From positions 1 to 8,199 of the forward strand of contig JADFNY010000161.1 of assembly GCA_022563115.1 (NCBI GenBank): a stretch of DNA of 8,199 nucleotides, written 5' to 3'. A program made the translations under genes and the position numbers. How positions within the stretch are numbered: the first letter of the stretch is position 1; every line of letters starts with the position of its first letter. The notes under the pieces are model-generated. The model was not told the DNA's origin, ran no database searches, and worked only from the letters and a program-made list of their open reading frames with translations. This DNA comes from Acidobacteriota bacterium (GTDB lineage Bacteria; Acidobacteriota; UBA890). Positions 1-6,129 of this stretch are shown in pieces.

Positions 1-1
1 G

Positions 2-463
2 CGGATCAGCTTGCCCCAGAAGGAAGGAACCCGACCCTATCGCTTGACGTTGCACTCCGACCTGCTTCGATCTGATGGGGCGCGAGCCCTGGAGCCACAG
101 CCCTGCCAGGTGGTCTCGGAAGACGGCTGGCTCGAGCAGCGGGACACACTGCGACTTCCGCGTGGATGGAAGGTGGTGGAGATCACGTTCATGCTCCCGG
201 TGGGGACGGACGACGGGATCCGGCTGACGTTCGACTGCCAAGGCCGAACGGTTGACGAGTGGGTGTTTGAGCGTCCGGGCATGTACCGCAGACAGCTCCG
301 CTTGCCGCCGGAGGCCTGGTCAAACGACAGCGAGACGGAGCTGGAGTTCGCCAGCAACGCTGCGCTGCCGCCACAGCCGAGGCGCGGTGAGAGGCGCTGG
401 CTGGCGATGCGGGTTCAGGAAATTGTCGACCTTACCCCTGAACCGGACGAGGTGCCGCGTTGA
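2..463 (+). CDS. C-terminal end of an unidentified protein with a beta-rich accessory domain (5' partial)
   Basis: The frame is open to the left edge, so the true start lies outside the window. A TTG at 11 could serve as a start but has no Shine-Dalgarno, so I treat the gene as truncated. About 150 residues are visible. Counting from the TTG, residues 38-137 form a beta-strand-rich unit beginning D-G-W-L and ending in an R-R-W-L-A-M-R-V strand. The same layout (DGWL, then L-x-PR-x-W, then a terminal RR plus alternating hydrophobics) ends the next gene, so the two C-termini appear homologous. By analogy the missing N-terminal part may be a glycosyltransferase, but no catalytic part is visible and that is inference. 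The stop overlaps the next start by 4 nt (TTGA), which places this gene in the same operon. It could instead be a stand-alone carbohydrate-binding-like protein. Confidence 0.7.
   Translation, partial: RISLPQKEGTRPYRLTLHSDLLRSDGARALEPQPCQVVSEDGWLEQRDTLRLPRGWKVVEITFMLPVGTDDGIRLTFDCQGRTVDEWVFERPGMYRRQLRLPPEAWSNDSETELEFASNAALPPQPRRGERRWLAMRVQEIVDLTPEPDEVPR
449..452 (+). promoter_or_regulatory. Ribosome binding site that decides the TTG start of the GT2 gene
   Basis: GAGG lies 7 nt before the TTG at 460, inside the end of the upstream gene. It supports the non-ATG start, which is also the one that overlaps the previous stop as TTGA. Confidence 0.6.
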
Positions 464-1647
464 CGGTGGTCGGCTCGGCCCGGACGTGGCCACTGGTGAC
501 GATCGTCACACCGTCCCTCAACCAGGGGCGCTACCTTCCCGCCGCGATCGACAGCGTCCTCGGGCAAGACTATCCGCGCATCGAGTACCTGGTTGTCGAC
601 GGGGGGTCGAGAGACGACACCCTGGACATCCTCGCGTCGTACGGCGATCGGTTGACCTGGGTCTCCGAGCCGGACGAAGGACAGACCCACGCGATCAACA
701 AGGGATTCCGTCAAGCGCGGGGGAGCATCCTGGGCTGGTTGAACTCCGACGACACCTACGCACCGGGCGCGATCGCGAAAGTCGTCGAGGCGTTCGAGTC
801 CCACCCGAGGATCGGACTGCTGTACGGCAACGGCTCGATCCTCGATGAGGCCGGCGATGTCGTTGGCGGTTTCGATGCGATCGAGCCGTTCTCACTATGG
901 AGGCTCGTCCATGTTCTCGACTACGTCCTGCAGCCGGCCGCTTTCTTCCCGCGAGATGCGGTGCTGCAGGTGGATTTGCTCGACGAGCGTCTCGAGTTCG
1001 GATTCGATTGGGACCTGTGGATTCGCCTGGCGGCGCGTCACGATGTCTTCTACCTCGAAGAGCAGCTGGCATTCTCACGCGTGTACGCGACGACCAAGAC
1101 GAGCACCGGGGGTTGGCGACGGATCCGTGAGCTGCGCCGGCTGGCCAGCAAACATTCAGGTCGGTTCTGGACGCCGGGGGTTCAGCTCTACGGGCTCGAC
1201 ACGTTGGGGGAGCGCCTCGGGGGATGCGGCTGGAGCGGCAGCAGACGCACGGTCCGGTTCGCCCAGGGGTGGCTGATGCGGCGGATCACCGCGCGCCTGC
1301 CGCTCCACGCTGACGGCTGGTTGGGGCCCCGGGGGAAGCTCCTCGTGCCTCGGTGTTGGCAGCGAGCGGAGGTAGTTCTCGAGGCGCATCGGCTACCGCC
1401 GGGCAAAGGGCTCACGGTGGAGATCACCGCGGAGGGCCGCCGGCTTGCGCGAACCGTGGCCGGGCGTCCGGGTCCCTTCTGCATGCGCCTGGAGCTTCCG
1501 GACGGCAATCGTCCGTTCGTCGAGCTGGAGGTGAACTCCGACTTCAGCTTTCGTGTTGCTCCCGACCGGCGCCGTCTGTCGGTTCGCTGTGTCCAGGTAT
1601 CGGCGGTGTCAAGCGCAGCCGAAGACAACGTGACCGACTCATCATGA
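460..1647 (+). CDS. Glycosyltransferase family 2 with C-terminal beta-rich domain
   Basis: Predicted to transfer a sugar from a nucleotide donor to a growing lipid-linked or surface glycan at the cytoplasmic face of the membrane; the sugar cannot be inferred. The GT-A fold fills about residues 11-235. It shows the opening strand V-T-I-V-T-P-S-L-N-Q-G (13-23), the nucleotide-binding V-D-G-G-S (46-50), the DxD-type N-S-D-D (95-98) that would bind metal and donor phosphate, and a late acidic D-W-D-L-W (183-187) in the place of the usual catalytic-base region. Residues 284-383 are a separate beta-rich domain (D-G-W-L to R-R-L-S-V-R) matching the end of the preceding gene. The TTG start is chosen for its GAGG at 7 nt and its 4-nt overlap with the upstream stop. 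The stop overlaps the next start as ATGA. The family assignment is firm; the acceptor and sugar are unknown. Confidence 0.9.
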   Translation: MTVVGSARTWPLVTIVTPSLNQGRYLPAAIDSVLGQDYPRIEYLVVDGGSRDDTLDILASYGDRLTWVSEPDEGQTHAINKGFRQARGSILGWLNSDDTYAPGAIAKVVEAFESHPRIGLLYGNGSILDEAGDVVGGFDAIEPFSLWRLVHVLDYVLQPAAFFPRDAVLQVDLLDERLEFGFDWDLWIRLAARHDVFYLEEQLAFSRVYATTKTSTGGWRRIRELRRLASKHSGRFWTPGVQLYGLDTLGERLGGCGWSGSRRTVRFAQGWLMRRITARLPLHADGWLGPRGKLLVPRCWQRAEVVLEAHRLPPGKGLTVEITAEGRRLARTVAGRPGPFCMRLELPDGNRPFVELEVNSDFSFRVAPDRRRLSVRCVQVSAVSSAAEDNVTDSS

Positions 1648-2819
1648 GGCTGTGCTACGCGCTCTTGCACTACGATCCGCACCTGGTGGATCCCGACCCG
1701 CGGGTGTATCTCGCCGCCATCCGGACCGCCCACGACTTTCCGCAGGCGCTTGCCGCACGAGGTCACGAGGTCGACGTGGTTCACCTCTACCCGTTCGATG
1801 GTGATGTTCGCAAGGACCAGGTCCACCACCACTTCGTTGCCCCGGGAGCATGGGCTCGGTGGCAAGGCTGGGCCCTGGCGCGGTGGCGCCGGCTGGATCG
1901 TCCGCTGGTCACACCGGCCTGGCGCGCCATCCGTCGAGTACGGCACCTGCAGCCCGACCTCGTGCACTTCTTCGGCATGTCGCTCCATCTGAATTTGGCG
2001 CTCCTCTTTCTGCGCCAGAGCCGGACCGCCCCGCCGGTCGTTCTCCACTACCATGGGGGACGACCGGCGCAGACGGCCCTCGGCCGCAGGCTTCAGCGAT
2101 ACGGTTTCACCCGCGCGGCGCGGTTCTTCTTCACCACGGCGGAACAGGCCGAGAGGTACATCCAGGCCGGGCTCATCGAAGACGGGACGCGACGCGTCGT
2201 GGAGCTGATGGAAACGTCGAGTCGCTTCTCACCGATGCCGCGCGCGGTCGCCCGCCGGCAGACCGGTATGGTCGGCGATCCGATCTTTCTATGGACCGCT
2301 CGCCTTCATCCCCTCAAGGACCCCTTGACCGCACTCCGTGGCTTTACCCGCATCGCGGAGGCTCTGAGAGGGGCGCAGTTGTATTTTCACTACTTGGACG
2401 ACGACCTCCTCCCCGAGCTGCGCTCCTGGGTGGGGGAACATCCCGATGTGAGCGGGCGCGTGCATTTCGGCGGTCGAGTACCCTACGAGCGCATGGAGGC
2501 GATCTACAACAGCGCAGACTTCCTGCTGCAGGCCAGTCGCCGCGAGCACAGTGGGTGTGCCGTGTTCGATGCCATGGCCTGCGGCGTGATCCCGGTGGTG
2601 ACCGAAATCCCCTCCTTTCGAGCGATGACCGGCAACGGAGAGGTTGGCGTGCTCTTTCCACCCGGGGACGATGAGTCATTGGCGCGACAGGTGCTCGACA
2701 TTCCCTCCGCTCAGATCGACGCGAGGGCTGCGGCGGTGCGCTCCCGCTTCACGGACCATATGAGCTTTCCTGCTCTGGCTCGACGTCTGGAACGAGAGTA
2801 CGAGGGACTCGTGAGATGA
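1644..2819 (+). CDS. Glycosyltransferase family 4 (GT-B fold)
   Basis: A 391-residue retaining-type glycosyltransferase, probably acting in the same glycan pathway as the GT2 before it. The N-terminal Rossmann half runs to about residue 200 and includes the acceptor-side H-Y-H-G-G loop (135-139). The donor half carries T-A-R-L-H-P-L-K-D-P (218-227), where R220 and K225 sit at the usual diphosphate-binding Arg and Lys. It ends with the family block S-R-R-E-H-S-G-C-A-V-F-D-A-M-A-C-G. In that block the E-x7-E motif reads E301-x7-D309, a conservative change in its second acidic position. The frame stays open upstream to 1353, but ATG 1644 is preferred because it overlaps the previous stop by 4 nt and gives a normal hydrophobic first strand (M-R-L-C-Y-A-L-L). 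No clear Shine-Dalgarno precedes it, so coupling to the GT2 is likely. The substrate is unknown. Confidence 0.9.
   Translation: MRLCYALLHYDPHLVDPDPRVYLAAIRTAHDFPQALAARGHEVDVVHLYPFDGDVRKDQVHHHFVAPGAWARWQGWALARWRRLDRPLVTPAWRAIRRVRHLQPDLVHFFGMSLHLNLALLFLRQSRTAPPVVLHYHGGRPAQTALGRRLQRYGFTRAARFFFTTAEQAERYIQAGLIEDGTRRVVELMETSSRFSPMPRAVARRQTGMVGDPIFLWTARLHPLKDPLTALRGFTRIAEALRGAQLYFHYLDDDLLPELRSWVGEHPDVSGRVHFGGRVPYERMEAIYNSADFLLQASRREHSGCAVFDAMACGVIPVVTEIPSFRAMTGNGEVGVLFPPGDDESLARQVLDIPSAQIDARAAAVRSRFTDHMSFPALARRLEREYEGLVR
2802..2806 (+). promoter_or_regulatory. Shine-Dalgarno placed for the 10-codon minicistron, not for the transferase start
   Basis: GAGGG lies 9 nt before ATG 2816, a normal distance. 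The transferase ATG at 2845 has no comparable purine run in front of it (the preceding bases are CATCTCGGTATC). The signal therefore favours initiation at 2816. Confidence 0.45.
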
Positions 2820-2848
2820 GCCCAATTTCATCCATCTCGGTATCATGA
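2816..2848 (+). CDS. Ten-codon minicistron bridging the GT4 and sugar-phosphate transferase genes
   Basis: This short frame encodes M-S-P-I-S-S-I-S-V-S and a TGA. Its ATG overlaps the GT4 stop as ATGA (2816-2819), and its stop overlaps the next ATG as ATGA (2845-2848). It has a GAGGG at 9 nt, while the downstream start has none. The peptide itself shows no recognisable feature. The plausible role is a translational relay that carries terminating ribosomes from the GT4 gene across the 25-nt gap to the transferase start. This rests only on the layout and could be chance. A small functional peptide is less likely. Confidence 0.4.
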   Translation: MSPISSISVS

Positions 2849-3918
2849 CGCTGGCGGTTTCCGGCCTTCTGGCGCTGGTCTTGTCGGTGATCCTCACCGC
2901 CTGCTGCAAGAAACTGGCTTCTCGACTGCAGGCGTTCGACGTGCCGCGCGCCGATCGGTGGGGTCGCGAGCCGGTTCCAGTGCTCGGTGGTGTGGCCATA
3001 TTCCTGGCCGTCCTGATCCCCAACCTCTTCTTCTTCTCCGCTCTCGACGCGCCCATGCGGATCCTCCTGGCCGGTGGATCCGTGATCTTCGTCCTTGGGC
3101 TGGTGGACGACTTCCGTCCGCTCGAGCCGCGCACGAAGCTGGTCGTCCAGGTGCTGGTGGCGGCCGCCGTTGTCGGGCTCGGGCTTCAGCTGCGGCTGAC
3201 CAGCTATCCGCTGCTGAACGTCACCATCAGCCTCGTCTGGGTGGTCGGGATCGTCAACGCGTTCAACCTCTTGGACAACATGGACGGCCTCGCGGCGGGT
3301 ATTGCGGTCATTGCCGGCGGTTTCCGGCTCGTGCTCTTTTTGATCGACGGGAACGGGCCGGAAGCCCTCATGGCGGTGATCTTCATCGGTGCGACCGCGG
3401 GGTTTCTGGTCCACAACCGGCACCCCGCATCCATCTACATGGGGGACGCCGGCAGCCTGTTCGTGGGCTTCTACCTGGCGGGCCTGAGCCTGATCGGTGA
3501 CTGGCCCTATTCTCGCGGGATTGCCTCGGTGCTCGTCGTGCCGGTGCTCATCCTGCTGGTGCCGATCTTCGAGACGACGTTGGTTACCGTCACCCGCCGC
3601 CTGACCCACCGGCGAATCTCGGAAGGTGGCCGCGATCACGCCTCCCACCGACTCGTCCTGCTCGGATTGTCCGAGCAAGGGGCAGTCATGGCGCTCTACG
3701 CCGTGGCGCTCGGCTCTGGCTTCTTGGCGCTGCTCTCGTATCGGTACGGCTTGTCGCGCACCGCGGTGCTGATTGTTTTCCTGGGACTCGGGCTGGCGAT
3801 TCTCGGCGTTCGCCTGGCAGCAGTGGGTCCCGATCTCGACGACGTGGCTCGGCCTGAGTCGCAAGCTGACGGAACCCGCTCGTCCGCGTCCCCAACGGAG
3901 GTGGAAACGGATCGATGA
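2845..3918 (+). CDS. Polyprenyl-phosphate N-acetylhexosamine-1-phosphate transferase, WecA/TagO/MraY superfamily
   Basis: An integral membrane enzyme that would move a sugar-1-phosphate from a UDP-sugar to undecaprenyl phosphate, the priming step of lipid-linked glycan synthesis. The 357 residues carry the family blocks in order: P-R-A-D-R-W-G-R-E-P-V-P-V-L-G-G (34-49), V-D-D-F (87-90) with the Mg-binding Asp pair, N-A-F-N-L-L-D-N-M-D-G-L-A (138-150), G-D-A-G-S (200-204), and the cytoplasmic histidine loop H-A-S-H-R-L (265-270). About ten hydrophobic segments are evident. Lack of the MraY muramyl-pentapeptide context and the glycosyltransferase neighbours favour a WecA/TagO-like role in surface polysaccharide over peptidoglycan. 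The C-terminal 30 residues are polar and appear unstructured. ATG 2845 is the only start codon between the upstream in-frame stop (2812) and the first helix. It lacks its own Shine-Dalgarno. The exact sugar is not inferable. Confidence 0.9.
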   Translation: MTLAVSGLLALVLSVILTACCKKLASRLQAFDVPRADRWGREPVPVLGGVAIFLAVLIPNLFFFSALDAPMRILLAGGSVIFVLGLVDDFRPLEPRTKLVVQVLVAAAVVGLGLQLRLTSYPLLNVTISLVWVVGIVNAFNLLDNMDGLAAGIAVIAGGFRLVLFLIDGNGPEALMAVIFIGATAGFLVHNRHPASIYMGDAGSLFVGFYLAGLSLIGDWPYSRGIASVLVVPVLILLVPIFETTLVTVTRRLTHRRISEGGRDHASHRLVLLGLSEQGAVMALYAVALGSGFLALLSYRYGLSRTAVLIVFLGLGLAILGVRLAAVGPDLDDVARPESQADGTRSSASPTEVETDR

Positions 3919-3938
3919 CACCTAAGGCTCGAGCGCGC
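3919..3938. other. Short convergent intergenic gap with nested palindromes
   Basis: Only 20 nt separate the stops of the converging operons. GCTCGAGC (3927-3934) and GAGCGCGCTC (3931-3940) are perfect overlapping palindromes. There is no T-run on either side, so this is not a convincing intrinsic terminator. It may help stop or pause both transcripts, but nothing more can be supported. Confidence 0.25.
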
Positions 3939-6125
3939 TCAACGGGGAAAGGCGTCTTCCGACGCCGGCGCGATCCTGACCGAGACCAGGGCCAGAGCTA
4001 TTCGCCGGGTTTCGTCAGGCGGTGTCGCGGCGTCGGGTAGGGTGAGCTCAACGCGGTTGATCTGGTTGGCCAAAAGCAAGGTGCCGGGAAACCGCTGTGT
4101 GATCGAGGTCAGTTCGACCCCGGCAACGGTAGCGCGTCCGATCGATACGTCGTTGAGGTTGAGCTCTACCCGCTGCTCCCCGAGCGCCCGGGCCCGGATC
4201 GTGAGCACGTATTCGTTCTCCGGGCTAACCGAACCCATCGGATAGTAGAGTCGCGCCCGGGTCCCGTCGGTCCAGCGCCACCCATCCTCTGCGACGCTGA
4301 AGCCGTCGCCGAAAAAAGGGTCGTCGGCATAGGTGACTTCCAGGAAGTCTGTAGGGAGTGGGGCCAGCCGCAGTTGGCGCAGCGACACTCCCAGCCGCCG
4401 TGGATCGTTCGGTGTGGACGACGGATCAGAGACCCGCAGCGCGAGGGCGTTCTCCCCGCCAGAGCGAAGCAGACTGCCCGGTACCGTCACCAGGCGCCAG
4501 GCCGGATCGAACCCTGTCAGCTCGAATCCGCCCACCGGTACCCCGTTGACGTGGACACCAACTCGCTGGGTTCCCATGCTCCCGGCCAGGATCTCCAGGA
4601 GGTGGAGTCGGCGCGGATCGACCTGCCCCAGCCGCAACAGCACGGAGGCTCCATCGCCACGGGTCCAGCGCCAACCGTCTTCGGGCTCATACCAGTGCAC
4701 GAAGATGACGTCCGCGGAGTCGAAAGCGATGGAGGTTCCGAGCGCGTACGTGCTGAGCCGCCCGCGCCGATCCTCGACCTCCCGACGCTCGTAATCGTCC
4801 CACCGTGCCTCGAGCAGTCTCTCGGAGGCCATGAACTGCGGATACCGCCAGTCCAGCGCCAACTCCGGATGGCGGTCGATATCGGGAGAGAGATTCCAAA
4901 GACGGGTGGCCGGATTGAAGAGGCCTTGCCCCGTGTGCGTCGCGACAGCGATCAGCGCCAAAGGCAGATACGCGGCCATGGCCAGCCGGCGGACCTTCAG
5001 CGGCTCCGACCGCTCGAGTTGCTGCCAGACAAGGCAGGTGAGAACGACGAAGGCCGGAATGAGGTCGATGAGCATCCGCGGGCCAAACGAATGTCCTCCC
5101 CACCACTTGCCTTGGTTCGTGGCCACGGCGAGCGTGTGGAGCACGATCCAGACGGCGCAGAGCCGAAAGATCCGGTCGCGCCGCAGCGACCGGAAGTACC
5201 GAACGCTACCGGCCACGACGACGCCCAGAAACGGACTGAATACGAAGAGGCCGCGGGACGGGCTGAGCAGCAGGCCGTAGAGGCCCATGCCCAGGGGGTT
5301 GACGAACCTCAGCCTGCCCGGAGAGTAGTGTGCGGCCATCCAAGGCAGGGGAACAAGCGACGGGACCGCCACCGCGAGTCCGACCGCCAGAAGAGCCACG
5401 GCCGCACTCAGGACGATCCGCCGGTTCTGTTCGCCGAGGAGATACACCAAGACGGCGAGGCCGAATATGCCGGTCGATGGCCGGCAGAGGAAACCGACCG
5501 TAACCAGCGCGCCAAGGTAGAGGATGCTCGAGTGAGAGGCCCTGCCGTGCTGCCGGCCCACCAGGTGGAGCAGTGCCAGGGAGACGAAGATCAGCGAGTA
5601 ATCGCTATTCCAGAGGCCGGTCGCGCCGGTGCTCATGAGCGAGGTCCCGAGCATCGAAACCACGGCGATCGTCAGGCTTGCGGCCCCTCCCAGATACATG
5701 CGGCACATTCGAAACAGCAGCACGAACAGCAGTGTGCAAGACAACGCCGACAGAAGATTCTGGGTCGCAAACTCGGCCCTCTGGTCGAGCATGTCGAACC
5801 CCATCCGGTTGGCAAGCCATACGGCCGGCACCGATAGGATCGGCACCCCAAGTGAGTTGGGGTAAGAGGCGCCGTCGAAGCCGCGGACGCGGTAGTCAGT
5901 AGCGAGCTCGTAGGCGAGCTCGCTATGGCCGCGGTACGGATCGAGCCGGAGCGTGCGGTGTTCGATCAGCGCTTGTGAGGAGATCAGCGCGATTGCGGGA
6001 TCAGCGTCGACGGCCTCTACCGGCGAGTAGTAGGCGAGGCCGAAAACAAGTATCGCAGCGACGACGACCCCGGCGGTCGTCCGATCGGCGACCGCGGTTC
6101 GGGCGCCCCGGGAGTTCTTCGGCAC
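3939..6125 (-). CDS. GT-C-like polytopic membrane glycosyltransferase with two C-terminal beta-rich domains
   Basis: A 728-residue membrane protein, likely a lipid-linked-sugar-dependent glycosyltransferase of GT-C fold facing the periplasm. Helix 1 (about 18-35) is followed by an acidic loop, E-A-V-D-A-D-P (37-43), placed like the catalytic Asp loop of GT39/GT83-type enzymes. Some ten further hydrophobic segments run to about 396. A conserved-looking K-W-W-G-G-H-S-F-G-P-R (340-350) lies between late helices. The soluble end holds two tandem domains (about 480-590 and 610-720), each opening E-D-G-W-R-W and closing with an RR-plus-beta strand. They resemble the C-termini of the GT2 and of the first gene. 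The start is GTG, the only start codon before helix 1. It lies 4 nt after the DUF3179 stop and has only an AGG touching the start, so translation is probably coupled to that gene. Donor and acceptor are unknown. Confidence 0.75.
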   Translation of the reverse strand: MPKNSRGARTAVADRTTAGVVVAAILVFGLAYYSPVEAVDADPAIALISSQALIEHRTLRLDPYRGHSELAYELATDYRVRGFDGASYPNSLGVPILSVPAVWLANRMGFDMLDQRAEFATQNLLSALSCTLLFVLLFRMCRMYLGGAASLTIAVVSMLGTSLMSTGATGLWNSDYSLIFVSLALLHLVGRQHGRASHSSILYLGALVTVGFLCRPSTGIFGLAVLVYLLGEQNRRIVLSAAVALLAVGLAVAVPSLVPLPWMAAHYSPGRLRFVNPLGMGLYGLLLSPSRGLFVFSPFLGVVVAGSVRYFRSLRRDRIFRLCAVWIVLHTLAVATNQGKWWGGHSFGPRMLIDLIPAFVVLTCLVWQQLERSEPLKVRRLAMAAYLPLALIAVATHTGQGLFNPATRLWNLSPDIDRHPELALDWRYPQFMASERLLEARWDDYERREVEDRRGRLSTYALGTSIAFDSADVIFVHWYEPEDGWRWTRGDGASVLLRLGQVDPRRLHLLEILAGSMGTQRVGVHVNGVPVGGFELTGFDPAWRLVTVPGSLLRSGGENALALRVSDPSSTPNDPRRLGVSLRQLRLAPLPTDFLEVTYADDPFFGDGFSVAEDGWRWTDGTRARLYYPMGSVSPENEYVLTIRARALGEQRVELNLNDVSIGRATVAGVELTSITQRFPGTLLLANQINRVELTLPDAATPPDETRRIALALVSVRIAPASEDAFPR
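3966..4688 (-). repeat. Tandem pair of about 110-residue beta-rich domains within the membrane protein
   Basis: Copy 1 spans about 4688-4356 and copy 2 about 4298-3966. Both begin E-D-G-W-R-W-T. Both contain a G-x-Q-R-V-x-(V/L)-x-(V/L)-N strand pair (518-527 and 649-658) and end R-R-(L/I)-(G/A)-(V/L) (576-580 and 707-711). At DNA level the start of each copy shares the 12-mer ggtccagcgcca (4269-4280 and 4662-4673, + strand). The protein-level duplication is clear; its binding role is inference. Confidence 0.7.
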
Positions 6126-6129
6126 CCTG

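Noticed and set aside
1353..1643. N-terminal extension of the GT4 gene to 1353
   Set aside because: It would overlap the GT2 domain by 290 nt and give an Arg/Gly/Ala-rich sequence. ATG 1644 gives the normal family N-terminus and an ATGA overlap.
2749..3921. 390-codon open frame on the minus strand
   Set aside because: It is antisense to the sugar-phosphate transferase. Its product is rich in H, Q, D, E and R with no fold-like pattern, as expected of the complement of GC-rich membrane-protein codons.
3927..3940. Bidirectional intrinsic terminator between the convergent genes
   Set aside because: The palindromes leave almost no loop and no T-run follows on either strand.
4374..5837. 487-codon open frame on the plus strand
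   Set aside because: Antisense shadow of the membrane GT-C gene; the product is low-complexity and charged, without motifs.
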